Source of the DNA: Candidatus Woesearchaeota archaeon
GTDB lineage: Archaea; Nanobdellota; Nanobdellia; Woesearchaeales; JACPBV01
DNA: 25,229 nt
Direction of reading: 5' to 3'
Assembly (NCBI GenBank): GCA_019322475.1
Contig: JAHWIN010000035.1
Coordinates: 1 to 25,229 of the forward strand
This document shows positions 1 to 7,430 of the stretch, one piece after another. The number at the start of each line of letters is the position of its first letter. Positions within the stretch are counted from its first letter, which is position 1. The notes under the pieces were generated by a model. The model was given only the letters and a program-made list of their open reading frames with translations, was not told the DNA's origin and did no database searches. A program made the translations under genes and the position numbers.

Positions 1-2103
1 ATGGAAAAAACAAACAATTCAGCTAAAAAAAATATTTATTTTGCGGTTATTGCAGTTACCCTGCTGCTAAGCATAAGCCTTGCAGTAGCAGATTACGACG
101 CATCCAAAGCATCGCACGAGACACTCTACACCAATACTATAGAGCCCAAGGAACTGGGGGGTGATGGGAATATTGCAATAATGCCTGGTTCTGGAAAGAT
201 TGGGATCGGGCTGGCAGACCCCATTGCCAAGCTGCACGTAGAGATGCCGGGAAGAGCAGGAACTGACCACATCTTTAGTTTGGGCAAAGATGGTGGTTAT
301 GGAACCTCAAATTTTTACCAGTATTATGTTGGAGACAAAGAGTACGGCCTCATAATAGGAGAAAGCGATACAGATTACACTATCAAGACAAATCTGGACA
401 AGACTAAGAAAGAAACCTATTTTAATGGTAATGTGGGGATTGGAACTACAAGCCCGGGATATGCATTAGATGTAGCTGGTGCTATGAGGGCTAAAAATGC
501 CAACCACCAGATAAGGCTATATGATACAGATACCGGAGTTGATGAATGGACAATTACAACATATTATGATGAAGGGCTGGCATTCTATGAAAACGGCGCA
601 AATAATAGGATGGTTTTAACCGGCAATGGGAAGCTGGGAATAGGGGCAAATAGTCCGGGACATGCTCTTGATGTTGTTGGTGCTATAGAGGTTTCAGACG
701 GAATTGACCAGGGCGTCATTGAATTCAGGGGAGACAGGGCTGACACGAGAATTTTTGAGCATGATTATATTTTAGAAGCAGAAGCACCAAGCGGCGTATA
801 TCTTGATTTTGATAGTGATGATAATGGCGGAAATTTTAGGGTGTATGATAGTGATTCTGAAGTTATGCGGATAATTGACGGCGGAAATGTAGGCATAGGC
901 ACAACAAGCCCCGGATCAAAACTTGAGGTTTCAGGGGATATTAAGATCAATGGAAATATCTATAGGGACGATGGAACTACAGATTTGCGATTATATGCTG
1001 ATAGCGATATTGGTGAATGGTCACTTTTAAGATCCCATAAAGGAGAGGGCATTGCAATTATAGGGGAGTCGGATGTTGTAGGATTAGCCGTTTCTAGAGT
1101 AAATAGCAATGTAGGCATAGGGACAACGGCTCCACTGCGGAAGTTAGATGTAAGAAACGGCGCGGTAATTGCAGGGACTGCCAGTGCAACACAAGGCACG
1201 CTGCAGTTTGCAGGATATTATTCCGGATCAGGCGGATTAGATATACTCAATACTTATGGCTCAGGATTTAGTTCAGGAGCCACAGTCATCGGGTATGCTG
1301 TAAAGCCAAAATTTAAAACTGCTAATGCATTTGTCTCCTCTGCAGAAAACGTAGCACACCCTAAGGGTGCCTTAGTAGTTCATGGTGCAGGATTAGAATA
1401 TTTGAATGCTCCTGGCGCAGTAGTTGATAGAGATTCAGAGGTTGCAATGACATCAAGGTTTAAGGTGGCAGCCAATGGGGATGTGGGGATAGGAACAGCG
1501 AGCCCCGAAGCTTTGTTGCATCTGAAAGGAAATGCAAAACAGCTTCGTTTGAGCTCTACTGGTGATAACCAGGCAGATTCAAATAGTATCGCCTTTGAAG
1601 AGGGAACCACAGGGCAAGGGATAAAACTATTATATGACGGGGCCTCACCTGGAGATGGGGGATTAAAGATACAGAATTTAAAAGATTCTGCAGATTTGGT
1701 TACAATAGGGAGAGATGGAAATGTAACTATAGAAGGAAATATAACAATAAAAGGAAATATAACATTTGGAAAAAAACCAAGGTCAGCCTGGCCGGAAACA
1801 GAGATAATCAGGGACGGAGCAGGATATGACGGTCAGTCAGGTCATACTGCTTGCGCATCTATAGGGAAAAGGTGTGTAACAGTAATGTCCACTAACCATG
1901 TAGCTGACGTTCCTTTCGGAAATTGTTGTGCGGCCGCAGATATTTGTGCAAGAGCTTATGGGGGCCACTCAGTCTTGCCGGGTGTTGTAGTAGGAAGCCA
2001 CAGCAATTTTCATTCTTGTTATGCTAATATTGGGCATTACATTACTTATCTGGATCCAGGCATTCTTAGATGTGATGGTTACTTTAGTGCAGTTTGCGAA
2101 TGA
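1..2103 (+). CDS. Secreted surface protein with GIGTTSP-type repeats and Cys-rich C-terminus
   Basis: This is probably an exported or surface-anchored adhesin-like protein of 700 residues. Residues 1-9 are polar and basic, and residues 12-30 form a hydrophobic signal or anchor segment (VIAVTLLLSISLAVA). The body carries at least six copies of a G-N-V-G-I-G-T-T-S-P-x-x-x-L-D-V motif, starting near residues 64, 143, 208, 295, 370 and 493. Such repeats are known from phage tail-fibre and bacterial or archaeal surface proteins, where each marks a beta-rich unit. The last 100 residues differ in style and hold eight cysteines (618, 625, 642, 643, 649, 673, 691, 699), enough for four disulfides, which fits an extracellular location. 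The start codon is base 1 of the window, so the ribosome binding site and promoter cannot be seen and an upstream start is possible. The ligand is unknown. A hairpin-rich region follows the stop. Confidence 0.8.
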   Translation: MEKTNNSAKKNIYFAVIAVTLLLSISLAVADYDASKASHETLYTNTIEPKELGGDGNIAIMPGSGKIGIGLADPIAKLHVEMPGRAGTDHIFSLGKDGGYGTSNFYQYYVGDKEYGLIIGESDTDYTIKTNLDKTKKETYFNGNVGIGTTSPGYALDVAGAMRAKNANHQIRLYDTDTGVDEWTITTYYDEGLAFYENGANNRMVLTGNGKLGIGANSPGHALDVVGAIEVSDGIDQGVIEFRGDRADTRIFEHDYILEAEAPSGVYLDFDSDDNGGNFRVYDSDSEVMRIIDGGNVGIGTTSPGSKLEVSGDIKINGNIYRDDGTTDLRLYADSDIGEWSLLRSHKGEGIAIIGESDVVGLAVSRVNSNVGIGTTAPLRKLDVRNGAVIAGTASATQGTLQFAGYYSGSGGLDILNTYGSGFSSGATVIGYAVKPKFKTANAFVSSAENVAHPKGALVVHGAGLEYLNAPGAVVDRDSEVAMTSRFKVAANGDVGIGTASPEALLHLKGNAKQLRLSSTGDNQADSNSIAFEEGTTGQGIKLLYDGASPGDGGLKIQNLKDSADLVTIGRDGNVTIEGNITIKGNITFGKKPRSAWPETEIIRDGAGYDGQSGHTACASIGKRCVTVMSTNHVADVPFGNCCAAADICARAYGGHSVLPGVVVGSHSNFHSCYANIGHYITYLDPGILRCDGYFSAVCE

Positions 2104-2115
2104 TTAAAAGGAGGT

Positions 2116-2440
2116 TCCCCTAGGTTATTGGAAATTTCGCAGGAAATTTCCTGGGGATTGCTTGGAAATCCAATATGGATTTCTAAGCCTTTAGAATGCG
2201 GAAGCATTCAAAAGTAATACCCCGCACTTTAGTGCGAAATGTTAGCAGACAACAGACAAGCCTTATGGCCTGCTAAACAGCCAACGTCATCGCGTTGGCG
2301 TTTCCAAGACTTCAAACCGACGGCAAATACCCCGACCGCTTTGAAACAAGGTTTCAAACCCCTAAAACACAGTTTGAGATTTAGGTCGGGGATGGCCGTC
2401 GGTTTGAATTATATCCATCCAGCCCCACGCTGGATATAAT
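2116..2440. other. Dense array of eight stem-loops (possible structured RNA)
   Basis: Eight stem-loops lie almost end to end. H1: 2130-2138 with 2143-2151 (9 bp, loop GCAG), possibly enclosed by 2116-2120 with 2153-2157. H2: 2160-2171 with 2177-2188 (12 bp with one G-T). H3: 2189-2199 with 2204-2214 (one A-A mismatch, GNRA-type loop GGAA). H4: 2223-2227 with 2232-2236. H5: 2242-2248 with 2270-2276. H6: 2280-2286 with 2293-2299. H7: a branched element at 2311-2408. H8: 2408-2417 with 2431-2440. The arms differ in sequence between hairpins, so this is not a simple repeat. It starts 13 bases after the surface-protein stop and ends at the LysE remnant. It could be a non-coding RNA, a long 3' untranslated region, or a cluster of palindromes left by mobile elements. 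No known RNA family was recognised. Confidence 0.6.
2311..2408. repeat. Branched 98-base palindrome with 14-bp outer stem
   Basis: The outer arms TTCAAACCGACGGC (2311-2324) and GCCGTCGGTTTGAA (2395-2408) pair perfectly over 14 bp. Inside, CCCCGACC (2330-2337) pairs with GGTCGGGG (2384-2391). That stem encloses a hairpin of TTTGAAAC and GTTTCAAA (2340-2347 with 2351-2358, loop AAG) and a weaker TAAA/TTTA stem (2363-2366 with 2380-2383). The result is a forked fold with a short three-base loop on the main arm. This is the strongest single structure in the hairpin array and resembles in layout the element at 18310-18453. Its function is unknown. Confidence 0.65.
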
Positions 2441-2714
2441 CAGGTATTTCATTTTAGGGATATCATTGGCTGCCCCTCCCAGTTACCATAGAGTTGATAA
2501 AAAGAAGCCTTAAGCAGGCAGCCCTGTTCAGCTTAGGCGTGGCATTGGCAGACACCACATTCCTTATAATTAATCTACCTGGGCCTCTATAGGATTATGG
2601 ACAATCCTCTTGTAAAGACGATAACCTGGTTCTTTGGCTCTATCATCCTTCTCTGCATATAAGTTTTTCAGGAAAGTCCATCTTGGTGAAAGCTTCCCCC
2701 TCTCAAAAAGAAGC
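2431..2714 (+). pseudogene. Decayed 5' fragment of a LysE-family transporter gene
   Basis: This stretch aligns by eye with roughly the first half of the intact LysE-family gene at 4228-4851, from about its second codon to about codon 108. Long blocks are identical, for example the part encoding the segment after RSLKQ and the block around GACAATCCTCTTGTAAAGAC. Small deletions and frameshifts break the reading frame. One is a 12-base loss between two AAGCAGG repeats, and another removes about 18 bases after CTCTGCAT. In-frame stops appear and the 3' half is missing. It is therefore a non-functional partial duplicate. The ATPase gene lies between the two copies, so a duplication or insertion event probably separated them. 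Identity is high enough to suggest a fairly recent origin. Confidence 0.85.
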
Positions 2715-2770
2715 AACTTTCGATTGTAATCGAAGGTTTATTAAAAAACTTCCTACCATAATCGAAAGTT
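2715..2770. promoter_or_regulatory. Candidate operator: three AATCGAARGTT half-sites
   Basis: AACTTTCGATT (2715-2725) is followed after two bases by AATCGAAGGTT (2728-2738), making an 11-bp near-perfect palindrome with one mismatch. A third half-site, AATCGAAAGTT (2760-2770), is the exact inverse complement of the first. The third site runs into an AT-rich TTAATATT stretch (2769-2776) about 25 bases before the ATPase start codon, where an archaeal TATA box would be expected. A repressor or the ATPase itself could act here. This role is inferred only from layout. Confidence 0.4.
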
Positions 2771-2796
2771 AATATTGCCCTGCATTTTTGCTCAGG

Positions 2797-4124
2797 ATGG
2801 ACAAAAACATTTTGATAAGGGTGATGCATCAATGGAACATATGGTGGGAGAGGTCTTCTGTCCCTTCAAGCAAGGTTGCAGTTCCAAGAGCAGGCTATCT
2901 TGCATCTCTTAGTAAGAAGCTTGAAAGAAAAGAGATCATCTCCTTGGTGGGAGTAAGAAGAAGCGGCAAAAGCACCCTGCTATACCAGCTTATAGACTAC
3001 CTTATAAGCGAGCGGAAAGTAAGTCCAAAAAACATCCTTTACATAAACCTGGATAATCCTGTTTTGGCAAGGTTTCTGGAAGAAGAAAACTCTTTTGAGA
3101 GCCTGCTGGATGTTTTTAAAGAAGAGAACAATCCCTCTGGAAAATCATACATCTTTCTGGATGAGATACAGGCGCTGGATGGCTGGCAGAGGTGGCTGAA
3201 GAAATATTATGATCTGCAGAATGAAAATATGAAGTTTGTGGTAAGCGGCTCTACATCATCTATCATCGAATCTTCTCTTTCCACTTTGCTTTCTGGGAGG
3301 TATCTTAAGGAGATAGTCTATCCATTAAGTTTTAGGGAATTCCTGGATTTTAAAGGTATCAAACCCAGCATAGGGGCAGAAAGACACGCTATAATCCACC
3401 ACTTCAGGGATTTTATGAGGTTTGGGGGTTTTCCTGAGGTTGTCTTGGAAAAGGAGAAAGGCATGAAATCCGATTTATTGAAGGAGTACTACAACACGAT
3501 CCTTTTTAGGGATATGATAGAGAGGTATAGCATAAGAAACATTTCAAAGTTCAAGGATTGGTTCTATTACGTCCTCACAAACTGTTCCAGATATATCTCA
3601 TATAATAAGGTTTCAAAGCTGATTGGAGTGTCAGATGATACAGTCAAGGAGTACCTTGATTATTCTGAAAGGTCTTTTCTTACTTTTGCCCTCAGGGCTT
3701 ATTCTTATTCTTTAAGGGCCAGCTTATCTTCCCAAAAGCCTAAAAAAGTTTACATTATTGATACGGGCTTGGCAAACGCAGTTGGCTTTAGGTTCTCTTC
3801 CGATAAGGGCCATTTATTTGAGAATATTGCCTACTTGCACATGAAGCAGCATCCAGGGATCTATACTACTGGAAATGCGATGAGGGAGAGGTTGATTTTT
3901 TGGTGAAAGAATGCGTAGCTATTAAAGAAGCCATACAGGTATGTTCTGATATATCAGATATTAAGGCTAAAAAAAGGGAGATTAGGCCTCTTCTCAGGGC
4001 CATGAGCGAGTTTAAGCTAAAGAAGGGATTGGTAATCACAGAAGACTTTGAAAATAAGGAGCAGATAAGCGGAAAAAGGATAATCTATAAGCCATTATGG
4101 TTGTGGTTGCTGGAAAAGCCCTAA
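2797..4124 (+). pseudogene. DUF4143-type AAA+ ATPase, broken by a frameshift
   Basis: The protein belongs to the archaeal/bacterial ATPases with an N-terminal AAA domain and a C-terminal DUF4143 domain, whose cellular role is poorly known. Counting from the ATG at 2797, Walker A is GVRRSGKST (about 52-60) and Walker B is FLDEIQ; a sensor-like VVSGSTSS follows. A winged-helix-like part (ISYNKVSKLIGVSDDTVKEYL) comes next. The first frame stops at 3906, but the family's C-terminus continues in another frame: YYWKCDEGEVDFLVKE, then IQVCSDISD and PLWLWLLEKP, to the stop at 4124. The shift lies between about 3846 and 3897 and equals one lost base or two gained bases. Joined, the product is about 442 residues, normal for the family. 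A TTG at 2788 is an alternative start. The break may be a true mutation or a sequencing or assembly error. Confidence 0.8.
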
Positions 4125-4197
4125 CCTGCAACTGCAAAAATAAGTGCCCTTAGTCAATATTCTCCACCTATCCTTCTGCCCTGCAAACAAGACAAGC

Positions 4198-4206
4198 TTT
4201 AAATAA
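4198..4206 (+). promoter_or_regulatory. TATA box for the LysE-family gene
   Basis: TTTAAATAA lies about 25 bases upstream of the ATG at 4228. No Shine-Dalgarno sequence is visible before that ATG. Together these fit a leaderless archaeal transcript starting at or next to the start codon. Confidence 0.5.
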
Positions 4207-4227
4207 AACTCCTATCTCTAAACCCCC

Positions 4228-4851
4228 ATGCTCGGCATAATACGCTACTTCATACTGGGAATATCTTTGGCTGCGCCTATAGGCCCCGTTACCGTAGCGT
4301 TGATAAAAAGAAGCCTTAAGCAGGGGTTTAAGCAGGCAGCCCTGTTCAGCTTAGGCGTGGCATTGGCAGACACAACATTCCTTATAATAATCTACCTCGG
4401 CCTCTACAGGCTCATGGACAATCCTCTTGTAAAGACGATAACCTGGTTCTTTGGCTCTGTCATTCTTCTCTGCATGGGCATATACGGCATATATGAGTTC
4501 TTCAGGAAGATAGACCTTGACGAAACATCGCTTCCTTCAAAGAGAAGCTCCCTGGCATTAGGCTACATAATAGCCATCTCTAATCCTATCTCCATAGTCT
4601 GGTGGGTGGGCGTCTTTGGCTCTGTCATAGCTTTAAGCATAACAGACCTTACCAAGCTTATGGTCATTCTCAATGGCTTTATAATAATCCTGGGAGCATT
4701 GTTCTGGTACATAAAGCTCTCCACCTGGCTCCATTGGGGCAGAAGATTCGTAAATGAGAAGTCTATGCGATATGTCTCTTTGGTTGCAGGCCTTTTCCTT
4801 GCAGGCTTCGGCTTTTATTTTGGCTATAATGCTGTCCTGTCATTGGTTTAG
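4228..4851 (+). CDS. LysE/RhtB-family amino-acid exporter
   Basis: This 207-residue integral membrane protein matches the LysE/RhtB family, which exports amino acids or related small molecules across the cytoplasmic membrane. The signature GISLAAPIGPVTVALIKRSL (residues 11-30) is the typical N-terminal motif. SNPISIVWWVGVFGS near residues 117-131 corresponds to the second conserved block. About six hydrophobic segments are visible, the usual number. The substrate cannot be read from the sequence. A partial decayed copy lies at 2431-2714, upstream of the ATPase gene. The gene converges with the HEPN gene on the other strand, with only six bases between the two stop codons. The gene looks intact. 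Confidence 0.85.
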   Translation: MLGIIRYFILGISLAAPIGPVTVALIKRSLKQGFKQAALFSLGVALADTTFLIIIYLGLYRLMDNPLVKTITWFFGSVILLCMGIYGIYEFFRKIDLDETSLPSKRSSLALGYIIAISNPISIVWWVGVFGSVIALSITDLTKLMVILNGFIIILGALFWYIKLSTWLHWGRRFVNEKSMRYVSLVAGLFLAGFGFYFGYNAVLSLV

Positions 4852-4857
4852 TTGAGG

Positions 4858-5196
4858 CTAAGCACGGGCTGTCTTTAGCTTATCCATCTCTCTTTTTAGT
4901 TTGGGAATATCTTTTCTTATTGTTTCCCAAACTGCATCCAGATCAACTCCAAAATATGCATGGATCAATTTATCCCTCATCCCTGCAATGTCCTTCTAGG
5001 GGATTTTATCAGTTTTAGATTTGGTCTCTTTTGATATTAATTTTGAAGCTTCACCGATGATCTCTATCTGCCTGATAACAGCATCCTGGATAAGAGATTC
5101 CTCCATAAATTGCTCTTTTGTTGCTTTATTAACATAACCTTCTATTTTATCTATAGAATCCAGAATGTGCTGGATATAAGCCTTTTCGTCTTTCAT
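4858..5196 (-). pseudogene. HEPN-domain toxin with an internal amber codon
   Basis: This is the HEPN (DUF86-like) partner of the adjacent MNT nucleotidyltransferase; such pairs act as toxin-antitoxin modules in which the HEPN protein is an RNase. The first 66 codons read MKDEKAYIQHILDSIDKIEG and onward to SKTDKIP, then hit TAG at 4998-4996. The same frame continues after the stop with KDIAGMRDKLIHAYFG and VWETIRKDIPKLK to a second TAG at 4858. In the family a tryptophan usually follows IP, so the stop looks like a TGG to TAG change. The RNase motif R-x4-H (RDKLIH) lies after the amber, so the short product should be inactive. The intact length would be 112 residues. The start overlaps the MNT stop as ATGA, indicating coupled translation. 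Confidence 0.8.
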
Positions 5197-5477
5197 CCAT
5201 AGATCACTCTCATCTCTTTTTTGATGCTATCCGCTATTAAAGGGTTCACAGATTTCGTTGTCAGTAAGTCTATTTTAACCCCTGATTTTTCAGAAAGCTC
5301 CCTCTCTATTCTTATAAGCTCCAAAAGGCTTTTCTTTCTCTTAAATTCTACCAGGATATCAACATCGCTCTTAGGCGTTTCATTGTTTCTTGCGTATGAG
5401 CCAAAAAGGGCTATCTTCTTTACACCTTGCTTTTTAAGGTTAGTGATAACCGTTCTCATCAATCTGTCTCTTTTCAT
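5193..5477 (-). CDS. MNT-type nucleotidyltransferase antitoxin (MntA-like)
   Basis: This small minimal nucleotidyltransferase of 94 residues is the expected antitoxin of a HEPN/MNT pair. In studied systems MntA inactivates its HEPN partner by adding AMP residues near the RNase motif. The active-site signature GSYARNNETPKSDVDILVEF matches GSx10DxD, with a later carboxylate in KIDLL. I chose the ATG at 5477 because GGGT lies seven bases upstream and family members start about 30 residues before GSYAR. A longer frame opens with GTG at 5528, which overlaps the pheT stop as GTGA and would add 17 residues. The gene follows pheT on the same strand and may be cotranscribed with the aromatic operon. 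The antitoxin is intact although its toxin is broken. Confidence 0.8.
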   Translation of the reverse strand: MKRDRLMRTVITNLKKQGVKKIALFGSYARNNETPKSDVDILVEFKRKKSLLELIRIERELSEKSGVKIDLLTTKSVNPLIADSIKKEMRVIYG

Positions 5478-5524
5478 GATGATACCCTTAACATTTAGGT
5501 TAATATAAACCTTACTGTTTTTTC

Positions 5525-7186
5525 TCACAATATCCTGAACAGCTCGCTAAGGTTCAGTTCCATCCCTACGACAGGAACCTCCAGCCCATGCCCCTCTATC
5601 ACATTTGGATTTATCTCACCTATATATGCAACATTCTTGCCCTTTACAGAAACCCTTCCCACCCTTCCTTCGATAAAAGAGCTGTGCTCCGTCTCTTCTA
5701 TCTCGTATTCAGCGCCTATCATCCTCATTATATTGTCCAATACCTTCCTTATCTCCGTATAGTCCGCATTCTCATTTGCCGAGACAGCAGCCACCCTTTC
5801 ATAGTCTATTATCTCACCATCTTTCTTTACAGTAACTATCCCTTCTTCAAACACCCTCTGGGGGTATTCTATGTGCTTGTTCTTTGAAAGAAGGTTCATC
5901 ATCTGAGGAAGTATCCACGTCCTTACGGCAGAATACGTCTCGGACATGAAATTCTTTATCTCCACAGTTCCGAAATCCTTGGTCTTCATATCATCATAAA
6001 GTATCTTCTTGTTAGTAAGGATCGGGCTGAACGCCTCCTGAAAACTCATTCCTATAAGAAGCTCCCTTATGGTATCCCTAAATCTTACCATCTGAGAGGT
6101 TTCCCCCTGAGTATAAGACATAAGCTTCTTCTCTTCTATATTCTTGTAGCCGTAGCTTATCCCTATGTCCTCTATCACATCATTTGGGTGCAGGATATCC
6201 TTCCTGTACGGGGGTATCTGTATGCTCGCCATAGCCTTATCAGAAGTGACATCATACTGCATCTTTTCCAGCATCTCCTTTATCTCGCTGTTCTTGAGCT
6301 CCAGCCCCAAAATCTTTTTTATCTGCTCCTTGCTTACCTTTATCTTATCCTTGGAAAGTGACGGGCTTATAACTTTTTTCCCCTCATCTTCTATCTCTAC
6401 AGAGTATATCTCAAAGCCCCTTTCATAAAGGGCATACGCCATTATGTTCATCACCAGGAGCAAAGGCTCCGTCTCCATCCCGGTAGCCTCTACAAAAAGG
6501 TGCTCCCCCCCCTCTTCCACCTTGCCTGTCATGTCAGAGTTTATTATCGGAGGGAAAGAAAGAACTTTTCCTTCATCATCCACAAGTAAGGGGTACTTTT
6601 TCTTCCCTTCCAATATCCATGCATACTCCTTCCCCTTTGGGTGCTCTTCAAGTATCTCCTGCTGGCTCATCTCTTTTCTGAACCCTAATGGCACAAATTT
6701 TACGCTTTCAGGCTCCGTAGCTTTATAGTGCACAGGAAATCTTATCTTATCATAGGAATATACCCCTATGGCAGCCTTTAGTCTTCTCCTGCCATAGCTT
6801 TCGCATAGCTTCTCCTGCAGCTGAACTATCTGCTTGATAAGATAATCATCCACCTTGCAGCCCTTTGCCACAAAAGCGGCTATGCTGGGCCTGACATCTG
6901 AAACTGATTTATCTGCTATAACCTTATAGCTGCCCTTTTTTACCTCTATCTTAGGTATCCCTTTCTGCAGCCCCAACACACCCTTAAATAATCTTGCAAC
7001 CCCTTCCACAGACCATAGGTAAGGCAGGTTTGTATCTCCGAACTCTATAGATACCTCATCCTCTTCCTTGTTATATCCCTCAAAGCTGCCTTTGCCATAT
7101 TCAGCAAGCTCAGCTGCTTCTTCTAAGCTTATCTTCTTCCCTACCAGCTTCTGCAGATCCTTTAATGAAAATTTTATAGTTGGCAT
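5525..7186 (-). CDS. pheT: Phenylalanyl-tRNA synthetase beta subunit
   Basis: This is the beta subunit of the cytoplasmic alpha2-beta2 enzyme that attaches phenylalanine to tRNA-Phe. Its 553 residues match the short archaeal/eukaryotic type, which lacks the N-terminal EMAP-like and C-terminal anticodon-binding domains of bacterial PheT. The N-terminus (MPTIKFSLKDLQKLVGKKIS) and the segment around NLPYLWSVEGVARLFKG are typical. A B3/4-like editing region follows (GFRKEMSQQEILEEHPKGKE), then a B5-like region (YRKDILHPNDVIEDIGISYG) and a synthetase-like core. A ribosome binding site GGTGA sits just before the ATG, inside the last codons of the upstream membrane-protein gene, leaving a one-base gap. 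Translation of the two is probably coupled. Confidence 0.95.
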   Translation of the reverse strand: MPTIKFSLKDLQKLVGKKISLEEAAELAEYGKGSFEGYNKEEDEVSIEFGDTNLPYLWSVEGVARLFKGVLGLQKGIPKIEVKKGSYKVIADKSVSDVRPSIAAFVAKGCKVDDYLIKQIVQLQEKLCESYGRRRLKAAIGVYSYDKIRFPVHYKATEPESVKFVPLGFRKEMSQQEILEEHPKGKEYAWILEGKKKYPLLVDDEGKVLSFPPIINSDMTGKVEEGGEHLFVEATGMETEPLLLVMNIMAYALYERGFEIYSVEIEDEGKKVISPSLSKDKIKVSKEQIKKILGLELKNSEIKEMLEKMQYDVTSDKAMASIQIPPYRKDILHPNDVIEDIGISYGYKNIEEKKLMSYTQGETSQMVRFRDTIRELLIGMSFQEAFSPILTNKKILYDDMKTKDFGTVEIKNFMSETYSAVRTWILPQMMNLLSKNKHIEYPQRVFEEGIVTVKKDGEIIDYERVAAVSANENADYTEIRKVLDNIMRMIGAEYEIEETEHSSFIEGRVGRVSVKGKNVAYIGEINPNVIEGHGLEVPVVGMELNLSELFRIL

Positions 7187-7187
7187 C

Positions 7188-7430
7188 TCACCTTTTCCTC
7201 ACGCATACCCTTACAAGGTTATAAAGCGCAAATATCGCCCATATGGACTGCAGTATCACAAAAGGCACGCTTTTAAGCGTAGCAGAGTAATACGTCAATG
7301 AGCTTCCCCCTATAAGGTTAATCACATTATAAGATTTGGAATCCGTTTTCATCTTTTTGGATATATTGAGGATAAACCCTGTAAGTATGCAGATCAGCCC
7401 CACATATCCAAAATATACTCCTTCCATCAT
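7188..7430 (-). CDS. Small membrane protein resembling the CBU_0592 family
   Basis: This 80-residue protein has about three hydrophobic segments: GYVGLICILTGFILNI, VINLIGGSSLTYYSA and VPFVILQSIWAIFALYNLV. The pattern of a G-rich first helix, then a short polar K/D-S-K-x-Y stretch, N-L-I-G, and finally a W-x-x-x-A-L-Y helix resembles the small membrane family named after Coxiella CBU_0592, whose function is unknown. The match is from memory of the family pattern. The start overlaps the pheS stop as ATGA, and a second ATG directly follows the first. The gene sits between pheS and pheT, which are usually adjacent, and its 3' end carries the pheT ribosome binding site. Its role in this operon is unclear. 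Confidence 0.65.
   Translation of the reverse strand: MMEGVYFGYVGLICILTGFILNISKKMKTDSKSYNVINLIGGSSLTYYSATLKSVPFVILQSIWAIFALYNLVRVCVRKR

Noticed and set aside
2240..2300. Integron attC site
   Set aside because: The half-sites are in the wrong order (GTT before AAC) and do not fit RYYYAAC and GTTRRRY.
2239..2439. A 66-codon open frame over the hairpin array
   Set aside because: Its composition follows the stem arms, it has no ribosome site, and no recognisable protein features.
1800..2450. A diversity-generating retroelement, with the surface-protein C-terminus as variable region and the following hairpins as its recombination site
   Set aside because: No reverse transcriptase gene and no template repeat similar to the 3' end of the gene are present in the window.
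3890..3906. Programmed frameshifting in the ATPase at the T6 run
   Set aside because: The family sequence already resumes in the other frame upstream of the T-run, so the shift is earlier and no slippery site is seen there.
4996..4998. Amber codon of the HEPN gene read as pyrrolysine
   Set aside because: The family has tryptophan at this place, no pyrrolysine genes are visible, and the next gene ends normally on TAG.
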